A stretch of 64,000 nt of DNA, from positions 1-64,000 of the forward strand of contig NZ_JBHSYQ010000005.1 in NCBI RefSeq assembly GCF_042662225.1, in the 5' to 3' direction. Made by a program: the position numbers and the translations under genes. Position 1 is the first letter of the stretch; every line of letters begins with the position of its first letter. The notes under the pieces are model-generated. The model had not been told where the DNA came from, did not search any database, and was given only the letters and a program-made list of their open reading frames with translations. Shown here piece after piece: positions 1-7,725 of the stretch. The stretch comes from Nibribacter roseus (GTDB lineage Bacteria > Bacteroidota > Bacteroidia > Cytophagales > Hymenobacteraceae).

Positions 1-36
1 GGAAGGCAGCCGGTGTGAACCGGCTGCCTTCCCTTT
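1..36. terminator. Bidirectional hairpin terminator at left edge
   Basis: A perfect 13-bp stem (GGAAGGCAGCCGG with CCGGCTGCCTTCC, 6-nt loop TGTGAA) is followed on the plus strand by CTTTTATAG. It lies 17 bases beyond the stop of the minus-strand copper-storage gene. It could end that gene on one strand and an unseen gene to the left on the other, but the minus-strand T-tract would be outside the window. Confidence 0.75.
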
Positions 37-52
37 TATAGAATATATAATA

Positions 53-388
53 TTAAGCAGTTGCTAATGAGCGGCAAGCTTCTACGCAACGGTAGCAGGC
101 TTCGGCGCACTGCTTGCAGTGATCTGCCTCATGTTTGGCACATTCGTCACCGCACTTTTGGCAAAGTTCAATGCATTCTTGCAGCAGGTGCTTTCCATGC
201 TCAGAGCCTCTGGCTAAAAAGGTGGCGGTAAGTTTACAGATATCGGCGCAGTCGCGGTCAAGCTTAATGCAGGCGGCCATCATTTTTACATTGTCTTCCT
301 CTAAACAGGCAGAGGCGCAATGTTCGCAGGATAAGTAACAATTAATAAGGGCGTCAATGACAGCTCGGTTATTTTGTGAATTGTGCAT
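53..388 (-). CDS. Four-helix-bundle copper-storage protein (Csp/DUF326-like)
   Basis: Predicted cytosolic Cys-rich protein of about 111 residues. Sixteen cysteines sit mostly in CxxC, CxxxC and CxxxxxxC spacings along predicted helices (for example CYLSCEHCASAC near the N-terminus and CKQCAEACYRC near the C-terminus). This is the layout of Csp copper-storage proteins, which hold many Cu(I) ions inside a four-helix bundle. There is no signal peptide, so it resembles the cytosolic Csp3 class rather than exported Csp1. The frame stays open to an upstream ATG at 412. I prefer the ATG at 388 because the family usually begins a few residues before the first helix. A fused HMA/AraC regulator lies just upstream on the same strand, which supports a metal role. 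Family is clear; metal specificity is inferred. Confidence 0.85.
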   Translation of the reverse strand: MHNSQNNRAVIDALINCYLSCEHCASACLEEDNVKMMAACIKLDRDCADICKLTATFLARGSEHGKHLLQECIELCQKCGDECAKHEADHCKQCAEACYRCVEACRSLATA

Positions 389-450
389 AAGTAATGGTTT
401 AAAGTGAAACATAATTTGTGTTCACACCCTACTTCGCTGCTCGCTATTTA

Positions 451-467
451 CTTTGCTTGTAGCAAAG
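451..467. repeat. Small CTTTGCT/AGCAAAG hairpin in intergenic gap
   Basis: A 7-bp perfect inverted repeat with a 3-nt loop lies between the copper-storage gene and the HMA/AraC regulator. No T-tract follows, so it is not a convincing terminator. The rest of the 150-base gap shows no promoter match I trust. Confidence 0.35.
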
Positions 468-562
468 AAAAGAACCAACAGGGGTAAGATACCATTGTTT
501 TTACGGGCTGCTCCTTCTGCTGTTGTTATAAAATTATGTGTTCAGATGTATAAAATTCGCGG

Positions 563-1129
563 CTAAGTGAGGTTGTCCAGCGGCTGACGTTCTACGTGTG
601 GGTCTTTTTTGAAGTCGGTTACCGAAACGCCGGTCACTTTCTTGAACTGGTTTGAAAGGTGTTGTACGCTGCTGTACTGGAGCTTGTGCGCAATTTCGCT
701 GAGGGTAAGTTCACCATAAGAGAGCAGTTCCTTCACGCGCTCAATCTTCAGCCGAATCAGGTATTTCTCTATGGTGGTGCCGGTGTGCTGCGAGAACACT
801 TTGCTCAGGTGCTGGTAAGAGCCATGTAACTTCTCAGAAAGATACACCGAGGTGGTGATGGGTTGGTATTCTTCCTCCAGGTGGTGCTGGTACTCCAGAA
901 GGGCAGTCTTTATCTGGTCGGTTAGTTGCTCGTCTTTGTCTTTCAGCAACTCAAAACCATGTGCCTGTAAGGCGTTGTTTAGCTGCTCGGCGTCTATGGA
1001 TTGTCCTTGTACATGTGCCTCGCCCAGCTTTACCTCTTTTACCTCTAGCCCCTGTTGCGATAAGACCTCAGTAACCGTGGCAATGCAGCGGGGGCAAACC
1101 ATATTTTTAATGTGCAGGTGTTGTTCCAT
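563..1129 (-). CDS. HMA domain fused to AraC-type DNA-binding domain
   Basis: Predicted metal-responsive transcription regulator of 188 residues. Residues 1-65 look like a heavy-metal-associated (HMA/CopZ-like) ferredoxin fold with the metal motif MVCPRC (Cys12, Cys15). Residues of roughly 100-180 form an AraC/XylS double helix-turn-helix, with the typical segments IERVKELLSYGELTLSEIA and LSNQFKKVTGVSVTDFKK. AraC proteins normally sense sugars or other small ligands through a cupin domain. Here the sensor position is taken by a soft-metal binding domain, so binding of Cu(I) or a similar ion is the likely input. It lies upstream of the Csp-like gene on the same strand, 174 bases away, and may regulate it. 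Domain calls are firm; the ligand is inferred. Confidence 0.85.
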   Translation of the reverse strand: MEQHLHIKNMVCPRCIATVTEVLSQQGLEVKEVKLGEAHVQGQSIDAEQLNNALQAHGFELLKDKDEQLTDQIKTALLEYQHHLEEEYQPITTSVYLSEKLHGSYQHLSKVFSQHTGTTIEKYLIRLKIERVKELLSYGELTLSEIAHKLQYSSVQHLSNQFKKVTGVSVTDFKKDPHVERQPLDNLT

Positions 1130-1266
1130 AAGAGGCGAATCTAAATTCTGGAAAATACTGGCTTGATAAGACCTCTGGCAAATGAATACAGAATATTGGA
1201 GGCTTGCAAGTAGACGGCAAAAAACGTGTAGCTACATTGTTTAAACGTGGCCCTGTCAGAATTAGT

Positions 1267-1557
1267 TTAAGGGCGTTTCTTAGGCAAATTTCTTTTAGGC
1301 GCTGGCTTGGCTGGTGCCTTCTGTTTAGAGAACCGCCCGAACGCCCAATTCACCGACGGAATAATCAGAAAAACGGTGCCGGAAATCATGATAAAGATTA
1401 TCAGGAAAGCATTGAGCAGCCGTAGCAGAAAATCACTGGTCAGGCCGAAGGTGTAGAGCAGCAGCGTCATGGCGAGCACCAGGCTAACCAAACCAGCTAT
1501 AATCAAGTCGCGGCGCCAATCGCGCTGGAAGGGGTGGCGTTTTACTGTTTTTGCCAT
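1267..1557 (-). CDS. Small two-helix membrane protein, function unknown
   Basis: A 96-residue protein with a basic N-terminus, two hydrophobic segments (about residues 18-40 and 46-68) and a Lys/Pro-rich cytosolic tail (KQKAPAKPAPKRNLPKKRP). I do not recognise a named family. Its ATG lies one base after the stop of the upstream thioredoxin-like gene, so the two are almost certainly co-transcribed and probably translationally coupled. A joint role at the inner membrane is possible but cannot be read from the sequence. Confidence 0.7.
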   Translation of the reverse strand: MAKTVKRHPFQRDWRRDLIIAGLVSLVLAMTLLLYTFGLTSDFLLRLLNAFLIIFIMISGTVFLIIPSVNWAFGRFSKQKAPAKPAPKRNLPKKRP

Positions 1558-1558
1558 G

Positions 1559-2182
1559 TTACGCCATGCAGCCTCTAATCCAGTGAGGTAATAAGTGCAG
1601 AAACTCTTCTTGCAGTGCCTGTCCGTTGTTTTCTTCTGAGTGTCCCAAGGCTTTTTTGATGAACTCAGGCAGGGGTAAATTCTGCTGCTTCAGCTCTAGC
1701 ACATACTCTTGCAGCACCTGCGGCCTGGGCCCCCAAGAGCCCAGTGGCTGCAGCGTTTCAGCGTTCAACGCAATGAGTTTAGGAATGCTCTTGCCCCCGT
1801 TGGTCAGGTACGCCTCCATAACGGCAGGCTGTTCTGAACGCAGTATGGTACGCAGCTCAATGTTCGGAGATTGCTCGGCAATGGCGGCCAAAACGGGTAC
1901 ATGCACTGCGGCATCACCACACCAGCCCTCAGTTAGCACCAGCCATAGCTGCGGGCGCGTCACTGTTTGCACCAAATCTACCAGGTCTTGCTGCAGCGGC
2001 GTTTGGTAGGTGCGCTGCATTATCTCTAAATTATCTTTGGTGACCTGAGCCAGAAAATCAGACTGTTCCAGACCAGTGGTTTTGCCTTGGGCTACTGCCT
2101 CGCGCACCAATGCCTGGTAGCCGTCATAGGTAAGGCCTTGGGCCACTACCTCTGGGGTGATCACATTTTGTTGTTCCTGCAT
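1559..2182 (-). CDS. Thioredoxin-like family protein with WCGDA motif
   Basis: A 207-residue cytosolic protein with a thioredoxin fold over about residues 70-175. The active-site position reads WCGDA (Trp87-Cys88) instead of WCxxC, so only one redox cysteine is present there. The cis-proline loop is visible as SIPKL near residue 134. Bacteroidota carry a family of such thioredoxin-like proteins with a WCGD motif, whose substrates are not established. A second cysteine lies near the C-terminus (RGCMA) and is not part of the usual active site. The gene is directly followed by a small membrane-protein gene. A general disulfide reductase is unlikely given the missing second cysteine; monothiol chemistry is possible. 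Confidence 0.8.
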   Translation of the reverse strand: MQEQQNVITPEVVAQGLTYDGYQALVREAVAQGKTTGLEQSDFLAQVTKDNLEIMQRTYQTPLQQDLVDLVQTVTRPQLWLVLTEGWCGDAAVHVPVLAAIAEQSPNIELRTILRSEQPAVMEAYLTNGGKSIPKLIALNAETLQPLGSWGPRPQVLQEYVLELKQQNLPLPEFIKKALGHSEENNGQALQEEFLHLLPHWIRGCMA

Positions 2183-2236
2183 AAGCGTAACATTTCTGGA
2201 GGTGCGAAGATACGGTAAAGCTACTTTCTTGCCTAA

Positions 2237-2397
2237 GAGCCTGTTTAAGTTTTGGTTTCATAAGCGAAAATGGCAAGAGTAGGGTTCTGCCAAAACAGTT
2301 TTTGAGTCTCATAGCAGCGCTTCGAAGGCGATAAAAGTGCGAAGGCAGGTTCTTGCTATGGCCGTTTGCAGCATGAAAGCCAAAATTTAACAGGCTC
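2237..2397 (-). mobile_element. MITE-like element, copy 1 (intact ends)
   Basis: A 161-bp non-coding element ends in imperfect terminal inverted repeats, GAGCCTGTTTAAGTTTTGG and CCAAAATTTAACAGGCTC. It is flanked by the 3-bp direct repeat TAA (2234-2236 and 2398-2400), as expected for a target-site duplication. Ends of this kind and a TNA duplication are usual for IS5-family elements of the IS1031 type, so it may be moved by such a transposase elsewhere in the genome. A diverged second copy in opposite orientation lies at about 3114-3278. I compared the two by eye; they share a 16-bp identical block at 2339-2354 and 3159-3174. Confidence 0.7.
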
Positions 2398-2416
2398 TAA
2401 AGAAAGAATAAAAAGC

Positions 2417-2447
2417 AAAAGGCCCGAGTCTGTTTCTCGGGCCTTTT
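2417..2447. terminator. Hairpin terminator after the hydrophilic protein gene
   Basis: A perfect 12-bp stem (AAAAGGCCCGAG with CTCGGGCCTTTT, loop TCTGTTT) has A-runs and T-runs at both ends, so it can work on both strands. It lies 52 bases past the stop of the minus-strand gene that starts at 3059. Confidence 0.8.
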
Positions 2448-2498
2448 TAAGAAAACAAGCCCAAAATGCTCGTCTTCTGGATAACTACAAAAAAGAAC

Positions 2499-3059
2499 CT
2501 ATTGCTTCTTTTTCGCTTCTTTCAGTTCATCTGCCAAGCTAGCATCGCCTTTGTGGGCTTTCTGGGTGCTGGCGTTGAATTGGTTGTTACGGGTTTCTTT
2601 GTCAGAACCGTCAGCACCACGGGTGGCGGTGGTTAAGTTGGCGTTTGAACCTTGTGGGCTGTCAGGGCCATCGTTCGGCATGGCTCTTTTGGCACCGCCG
2701 CCGTGACCTTCGGATCTTGGTACATTTTCACCGCGGGTATTGTCAGCGCCGCCGGGTACTGGTCCCTCAGTGAAATTAGGCGCGTTAGTGCCTTTTTCTG
2801 GGTTGTGGTTGTGGATATTGTTCGGTCTTCCGCTCACGCCAGCACCAGTGCTCATGCTGTTGTCGTTTTGCGACTTCTGCTGCCCGCTACCTGAGGTGTT
2901 CGGGCTTGATTTGGTTTCCGGTGACCCATCGTACGGAGGATTGTTGTTGTGCCTGTTGCTGTTGTTCAGGTGGTCGTTTTGGTCTTGTATATCTTGCCAG
3001 CTTCTGTCTTGCTCGGCTCTATGTTGTTTTGGGCTATTGTCGCCTTTTCCCTTTGTCAT
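2499..3059 (-). CDS. Hydrophilic low-complexity protein, function unknown
   Basis: A 186-residue protein rich in Asn, Gly, Ser, Asp and Lys, with no cysteine, no signal peptide and no hydrophobic segment. It is probably largely disordered. Short repeated themes such as NNNPPYDGSPET, NIHNHNPEKG and GADGSDKET can be seen, but no domain. Composition resembles stress or desiccation-protection (hydrophilin-like) proteins, which is only an analogy. The small KGG-motif protein at 12.2-12.5 kb has a similar make-up. The gene is bracketed by two inverted copies of a MITE-like element, one of them overlapping its upstream region. It has a proper terminator and a long open frame, so I take it as real. 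Confidence 0.65.
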   Translation of the reverse strand: MTKGKGDNSPKQHRAEQDRSWQDIQDQNDHLNNSNRHNNNPPYDGSPETKSSPNTSGSGQQKSQNDNSMSTGAGVSGRPNNIHNHNPEKGTNAPNFTEGPVPGGADNTRGENVPRSEGHGGGAKRAMPNDGPDSPQGSNANLTTATRGADGSDKETRNNQFNASTQKAHKGDASLADELKEAKKKQ

Positions 3060-3113
3060 AGTTTGGTCTCCTTATCTTAGTATGTAAAACATGTACTGGT
3101 ATTTGGTCCGGTT

Positions 3114-3278
3114 CAGATCTTATTTAAACTTGTATTTTGCGCTGCAAACTGGCATCGAAAGAACCTGCCTTCGCCTTTTTCTCGCACCATAGCGTTGCTA
3201 TGCTGCTCCAAAAACGCTTCGCCAGAACCTTCCGCTCCCAATTTTCGCCTGCAAAACCAAAATTTAAACAAACTCTAG
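3114..3278 (+). mobile_element. MITE-like element, copy 2 (degenerate ends)
   Basis: This segment aligns by eye along its length with the reverse complement of 2237-2397, sharing blocks such as GCTGCAAAC, AAGAACCTGCCTTCGC and AACCAAAA. The outer ends have decayed (CAGATCTTATTTAAAC and AATTTAAACAAACTCT) and no clear target duplication remains, so it is the older copy. Ends are approximate. The following stretch to the lipoprotein start at 3472 holds no other feature I can support. Confidence 0.6.
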
Positions 3279-3471
3279 GCCAGAGTACTACTCTTTACGT
3301 GTCTGGTAACAGTGGGTTAGGGAAGGGGCAATCTTCTGCGTATAGTGCTACCGTAATATTTGAAAAGGAGAACTGCGGCTGTTGACTTAACTATTAGCCC
3401 TTTACCCGCGTACTAAGGCTATGCGCAGCAGGCTAGCCTGTTGCGCCAGTAACCAATACCGAACTAGAACT

Positions 3472-3789
3472 ATGGAAAAGCTATTTATTTCTTTTAAACG
3501 TCTTTCTTTCGCGCTGATGGTGGGCGGTGCCTTAGCAGTGGGTGCCTCCTCTTGCAGCAAAGGCGAAGAAGCAGGCGCCGTGAATGTAGAAGAGGGCGAG
3601 TTCAAGAGCAAAGACCCTACTGACCATAACGCCACCGGAAACGACGACAAAATGCAGCAACAGCCTGCCGACCCGTCTGATGACTCTACCTATGAAAACA
3701 TCTATGACCGGCAGGAGAAAAAAGCCCGCGAAGGAGCGGGTTCAGGCGTAGGTGGAGCCGCCAATGTTCCCCAAAAAACAACGAATTAA
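3472..3789 (+). CDS. Small acidic lipoprotein, function unknown
   Basis: A 105-residue predicted lipoprotein. Residues 1-27 form a signal peptide with lipobox GASSC, giving an acylated Cys28. The mature part is short, charged and Gly/Asp-rich (KDPTDHNATGNDDK and a GAGSGVGGAANVPQKT tail) and looks unstructured. The frame is open to an ATG at 3421, but that version would bury the signal peptide, so I chose 3472. No family is recognised. It is followed by an exceptionally long hairpin terminator shared with the convergent propeller gene. Confidence 0.65.
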   Translation: MEKLFISFKRLSFALMVGGALAVGASSCSKGEEAGAVNVEEGEFKSKDPTDHNATGNDDKMQQQPADPSDDSTYENIYDRQEKKAREGAGSGVGGAANVPQKTTN

Positions 3790-3792
3790 AGT

Positions 3793-3856
3793 AGAACAGC
3801 CCTAAAACAGAAGAGGCCGCCCACAGGGGCGGCCTCTTCTGTTTTAGGGCTGTTCT
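3793..3856. terminator. 30-bp perfect hairpin between convergent genes
   Basis: The stem is 30 bp without mismatch around a 4-nt loop (ACAG). Its inner part is GC-rich (GGCCGCCC with GGGCGGCC). Its outer arms are AGAACAGCCCTAAAACAG and its complement, which match the dispersed palindrome family of this window. It serves the lipoprotein gene on the plus strand and the propeller gene on the minus strand. Confidence 0.85.
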
Positions 3857-3879
3857 TATAAAACTAGGGCAAAAACAGC

Positions 3880-4914
3880 TTATCTGAACGTGAAGCCGTT
3901 TGGCAGTATCCGTACCTGGAAGGAATCAATACGTTCACCTGATGTTTTGAAACGTACTACTCTGCCGTTAGAGGCATAAGGGCCTACTCCCGCATAAATT
4001 AAATCTTCCTGCGGTGATACTCCTAAACCATATAATTCGGTGCGGTTGAAGAGAGGTGCAGTGGGTAAAGTGGTTGCGGTGGTAGAAACTCTGTACACTG
4101 ATTTGTTAAAGCTATAATATACTTGGTTTCTGGCACCATTAATAGCCAATAAGCCTGGCGCTTGAGTAGAACCTGGTAAAGCAAAAACAGTTTGGTTTTG
4201 GTTGGCGGGATTGATTTTGATTAATGCGCCGCTAGTGCCGTAGCCACCGCGCAGCACCCAAATATTGTTGCTGGCATCTACCACCAGTTGGTTAGGGTTA
4301 TCTCCAACATCAATGGTACTTTCTACCTGGTCAGTGGCTGTGTTAATAACTGATAATGTGTTGCCGCTGCTGTTTGCCACGTACAATTTATTGTTCACCA
4401 GCACCAGTTGCTCTGGCAATTGACCTACCTCGATAGTTTTAAGAACCGTGTTTGAGTTAAGGTCCACAACGGCTACTCTTCCGTTAACGCCATAATCTAC
4501 CCATTCGGTAATATAGCCCTTTTGGCTGTTCAACGCTACCATGTAGCGGGGCAGAAGCAGGTCTTCAATCACACCCAGTTCTTCGAAAGTGTAGGCATTT
4601 ACTACTTCCACTTTGTTGCTGTTGTTGGCTACCAGGTAAGCTTTGTCATTGGCAATAGTCATAGACTGCACCACGTCGCCTAAGGGGCGATCATTTACTT
4701 CTTTGAATAGCTCAGGTACAAGCGTTTTGGTGTTCGGGTCATAGTAGCTCACTTCACCATTAGGGGTGCCAAAGCTACCTTCGTTGGTAATAAAAACGCC
4801 ATGCTCATATGCTCCTTTAGGGCCACTGTCATCATCTGAACTACATGAGGTGAACAGAAGGGAGCCACTGGCTAAGGTGTACAGCAAATAGCGGTTAAAA
4901 CGGGTGGTTTTCAT
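3880..4914 (-). CDS. Surface beta-propeller lipoprotein, BtuG-like (DUF5074/YncE type)
   Basis: A 344-residue lipoprotein that probably binds cobalamin at the cell surface and hands it to the neighbouring receptor. Residues 1-23 are a signal peptide with lipobox FTSC (Cys24). The next residues, SSDDDSG, fit the Bacteroidota signal for surface export of lipoproteins. The rest shows repeated propeller blades of the YncE type (for example KLYVANSSGNTLSVINTATD and KAYLVANNSNKVEVVNAYTF). In Bacteroides, BtuG is a seven-bladed propeller lipoprotein that binds vitamin B12 very tightly and sits on BtuB. Here the gene starts 36 bases after the TonB receptor gene, in the same riboswitch-controlled unit. 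The fold is clear; the ligand follows from context. Confidence 0.8.
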   Translation of the reverse strand: MKTTRFNRYLLYTLASGSLLFTSCSSDDDSGPKGAYEHGVFITNEGSFGTPNGEVSYYDPNTKTLVPELFKEVNDRPLGDVVQSMTIANDKAYLVANNSNKVEVVNAYTFEELGVIEDLLLPRYMVALNSQKGYITEWVDYGVNGRVAVVDLNSNTVLKTIEVGQLPEQLVLVNNKLYVANSSGNTLSVINTATDQVESTIDVGDNPNQLVVDASNNIWVLRGGYGTSGALIKINPANQNQTVFALPGSTQAPGLLAINGARNQVYYSFNKSVYRVSTTATTLPTAPLFNRTELYGLGVSPQEDLIYAGVGPYASNGRVVRFKTSGERIDSFQVRILPNGFTFR

Positions 4915-4950
4915 AGACTGAATAAAAAAATGTAAAATGTATTATGGTTG

Positions 4951-6888
4951 TTATTGAGATTTGAATCTGTTCCACAGCACCGCCAATGAAAGCCGGAAAT
5001 TGCGGGGTGGCATGGCACGGTAGGCCATGGTCTGATAGACTGTGTTCGTTGCATTCTGCACTTGCGCCATAACTTGCACCTGAACGCGGCGAAGGTCAAA
5101 CGTTTTCCCGAGCCCAGTGTTAACCAAGGTATAGGCTGGTAGCCAATTGTTGTTGTCGTTATCGGTAAAGCGGAGGTCGGTGAAGGTGGCGTCAGCGGTC
5201 AAGAACCAGTCTCGGAACCTGAAGTCGACCCAGCTGGCAAGCTTATGCTTTGGTACATAAAACAGCTGCCGCTCTTGTAGCTCGCCCCAAGCGTTGGGCA
5301 GTTTCTGTTCTGAAATGGTGTAGGCGTAAGCCAAACCGCCAAGTAGAGTCCATTGGGTAGCTGGTTGCCATTGCCATTTACTGTCAATTTCAGCTCCATG
5401 GCCCTTTACCTTGCTAAGATTAACCGGCTCAGAGTAACCTCCGGAGGCAGGCTGCCATTGAATCCAGTCGTGTACCTGCAGCGCATATACTGTTGCTTCT
5501 GTAGTGCCTGTTACTTTCTTGTTTTTGTACTGGTGTAGTAAACTTGCTTCATAGCCCCAGCCGTTTTCAGGTTGTAGGTTCGGGTTTCCGCCGGGGCTCC
5601 AGAAACGGTCGTTCAAGGTAGGCACTCTATAGCTGCGCGAGATGTTTGCTTTTGCGGTAAGGCTGCTTTTTGACTCCTCCAACAGCAAGTAGTTGGCGCC
5701 TAACGTTGGGGTTATAGGCGGGTTATAACCGTTCACCAGCGCCTGCCGCAGATTTAGGCTTAGTTGAAGTTTAGTGGTGGGGTCATAGCGCAGCCATGCG
5801 TAGCCAGAGAAGCGGTACTCCTCTACTTCGCCTCCATATCCGCCTACATCGGCTCTGAACAACTGGCCCTCCGTTCCTACTTGCAGAAGCAGGTGAGGCA
5901 GCAGATTCCGCTCGTGTTCTACTTGACTTTGCAGCGTATTGACTTTTGACAGCGAAAGTATGCTGTTGTCTTGATAGTCGAGGCGGTCGGTGAAATAAGC
6001 TGCCCGAACGCTGGTGCGCCCACCGGCCACGCGTCCAGCCCATTCAGCCATCAGGCGTAGGTTCTCGTCTTCTTGTCGGGCGTTGGAGTTGGCACTGCCC
6101 ATGGCAGGCTGAATCTGGCGGTGCGTGTTCACATACCAAGCCCGCACCGACACCTGCTGGTCAGGGCTTAATTTATAATGAATGTCCTGCGCAAAGCTTG
6201 TCTGGCGGAAAGCGGCGTTTTGTTGCCGCTCCCAGGGTTTGCCAAAGGCAGCTGTGTTCTGGAACCGGAAATCATTTTCTGAACTGGTTCGGCTGAACGA
6301 AGAGGAGAGGGAAATTCTCCTGTTAGAGTAGCTCCCGCTGGCGGCAGTACGGTGATGGCCAAAGCTACCAACCTCCTGCTGTACCCGCACTTGTTGCCGA
6401 TAAGTAAAGGAAGCAGGGTTTTCTAAAATAACGGCTCCACCCACGGCTCCGCTGCCGTGCAGGGCGCCACTGGGGCCGTGCTGCAAACTTACTTGGGTAG
6501 AGAACTGTGGCGGGAGAAGCGCAAAGTCTGACATACCCAAAGTAGGCAAGGCAATGTTGAACCCGTTCCAGAGCACGGCGGTATGGCTGGAGGCGGTTCC
6601 TCTGAATGCTACGGTGGCGGTCATGCCGTTGCCGTAGCTGCGCAGGTACAGAGGCGTGCGCTGCTGTAATACATCGGCCAGGGTAAGGCCAGGCTGCCGT
6701 TGCAGCAGTAGTGAATCAACTTGTAGGGTGCGGGTACCTGCGGAAAAGTGCTCATATCTTCGGGCGGCAATGGTCACCTCCGTCAGTTGCACACTGTCTG
6801 ACAGTAACGACTGGGCACAAATACCCGGAGCGCCTGCTAACTCAGCGGCAACAAAAGCTATTACAAAACAAACCAGACGGTGTACCAT
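4951..6888 (-). CDS. btuB: TonB-dependent outer-membrane receptor, probable cobalamin transporter (BtuB-like)
   Basis: A 645-residue outer-membrane beta-barrel receptor with a signal peptide (cleavage probably near AQS, residues 25-27). The plug domain covers about residues 35-150 and includes VAFRGTASSHTAVLWNGFNI and GPSGALHGSGAVGGAV. The remainder is a 22-strand barrel with aromatic strand ends, closing with NFRLSLAVLWNRFKSQ. Size and plug match BtuB and related siderophore receptors. A cobalamin riboswitch lies 114 bases upstream, and a BtuG-like lipoprotein gene follows, so vitamin B12 or a related corrinoid is the likely substrate. Energy would come from TonB-ExbBD, which are not in the window. 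No carboxy-terminal truncation or frameshift is visible. Confidence 0.88.
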   Translation of the reverse strand: MVHRLVCFVIAFVAAELAGAPGICAQSLLSDSVQLTEVTIAARRYEHFSAGTRTLQVDSLLLQRQPGLTLADVLQQRTPLYLRSYGNGMTATVAFRGTASSHTAVLWNGFNIALPTLGMSDFALLPPQFSTQVSLQHGPSGALHGSGAVGGAVILENPASFTYRQQVRVQQEVGSFGHHRTAASGSYSNRRISLSSSFSRTSSENDFRFQNTAAFGKPWERQQNAAFRQTSFAQDIHYKLSPDQQVSVRAWYVNTHRQIQPAMGSANSNARQEDENLRLMAEWAGRVAGGRTSVRAAYFTDRLDYQDNSILSLSKVNTLQSQVEHERNLLPHLLLQVGTEGQLFRADVGGYGGEVEEYRFSGYAWLRYDPTTKLQLSLNLRQALVNGYNPPITPTLGANYLLLEESKSSLTAKANISRSYRVPTLNDRFWSPGGNPNLQPENGWGYEASLLHQYKNKKVTGTTEATVYALQVHDWIQWQPASGGYSEPVNLSKVKGHGAEIDSKWQWQPATQWTLLGGLAYAYTISEQKLPNAWGELQERQLFYVPKHKLASWVDFRFRDWFLTADATFTDLRFTDNDNNNWLPAYTLVNTGLGKTFDLRRVQVQVMAQVQNATNTVYQTMAYRAMPPRNFRLSLAVLWNRFKSQ

Positions 6889-7001
6889 TTCCTCAGCTTA
6901 AAGAGCAGAGGAGACTACAAAGGAAGAAATAAACGAAAACGCCAACCCACGGTGGGGCTACCATCCTTGCTGCTTTTTTCCCGAAAGCCTCCAGGTTAAG
7001 T

Positions 7002-7175
7002 GGTGCAATGGCAGGTCTCCTGGCTCTCTTCTCCGGCCCGGCCTTCCCATCTGGCAAAGCAGACAGTGGCATGTGGTGGGCAGAATATTGTGAAGATAAC
7101 AGTTGCGGGAACAGCTCAGGTTTCTCACCTGATTCCCTATTAAGACGTTACCGGCAGAAGGCCGGGGCAGTCACC
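7002..7175 (-). promoter_or_regulatory. Cobalamin (AdoCbl-type) riboswitch
   Basis: On the minus strand the order of conserved parts is that of the B12 aptamer: GGTGACTGCC at the 5' end (near 7175), the core GGGAATCAGGTGAGAAACCT with GAGCTGTTCCCGCAACTGT (7098-7137), then GCCACTG and GGGAAGGC, and the B12 box GCCAGGAGACCTGCCA (7009-7024). The ends GGTG and CACC can pair as P1. The receptor start codon is 114 bases downstream. I did not find a clear terminator in that spacer, so control may be at translation. Binding of a cobalamin is expected to repress the receptor and propeller genes. Confidence 0.93.
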
Positions 7176-7178
7176 ATT

Positions 7179-7725
7179 AGCGGCGCAAAGGTACGCTAAG
7201 TTTGGCAGGAGTGCTATAGGGACAGGTAAAAAAGGTTTGCCTATGCGTTTTTAGCCTGATTTCCGGAAAACATTGCTGAAACAGGTTGTACCTTTTGTTT
7301 AGAGTTGCAAGTGTTTTTTGTAAAAATCTTGCTACAAAGTTTTGAATGCTCTCCTGATTTATGACACTCAAAAGCTGCTTGGAGAGAACATACTCTGACC
7401 TATTACCTTACAGGTAATATAGGAATACGCGTGATTGGTAGTAAGTAAAGCTTCGATAAAAAGATATGTTCTCTGTGTTTACAATAGAAATCAATATATT
7501 AGTGGGTACGAGCACGCTTAGCTTATATTGTGCAGCCCCTGAGGGAGAAAGTAAACTGAAAATTCTGGGCAGGCATTGCATAGAGTCTCTGGTTGATATT
7601 GCTAAGCAGACAGGTTGTAAGCAGCTGTTCTTCTAATGTTAAATACGAAAATTAAATTGTTAAATACGAAAATTAAATCCTTATAGAGTAGCAAGAATTT
7701 TTTGCTCTGATTCATTTATTCAATC
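7179..7725. other. 547-base gap between riboswitch and GH89 gene
   Basis: No gene is supported here. The gap must hold the promoter of the riboswitch transcript (leftward) and that of the GH89 gene (rightward). I found no strong TTTG/TAnnTTTG pair for either. The only structured item is the 21-bp tandem duplication at 7638-7678. The region is AT-rich towards the GH89 gene. Confidence 0.5.
7638..7678. repeat. Tandem duplication of a 21-bp unit
   Basis: The unit GTTAAATACGAAAATTAAAT plus T occurs twice in direct tandem (7638-7658 and 7659-7678, the second lacking the last base). It lies 48 bases upstream of the GH89 start codon and could be a regulatory site or a simple slippage product. Confidence 0.6.

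Noticed and set aside
2652..3087. Frames on the plus strand opposite the hydrophilic protein gene
   Set aside because: Their Leu/Phe/Cys-rich translations mirror the Asn/Gly-rich gene on the other strand, which has better composition, start and terminator.
3137..3385. An 82-codon frame on the plus strand
   Set aside because: It lies mostly inside the second MITE-like copy; no start signal or domain.
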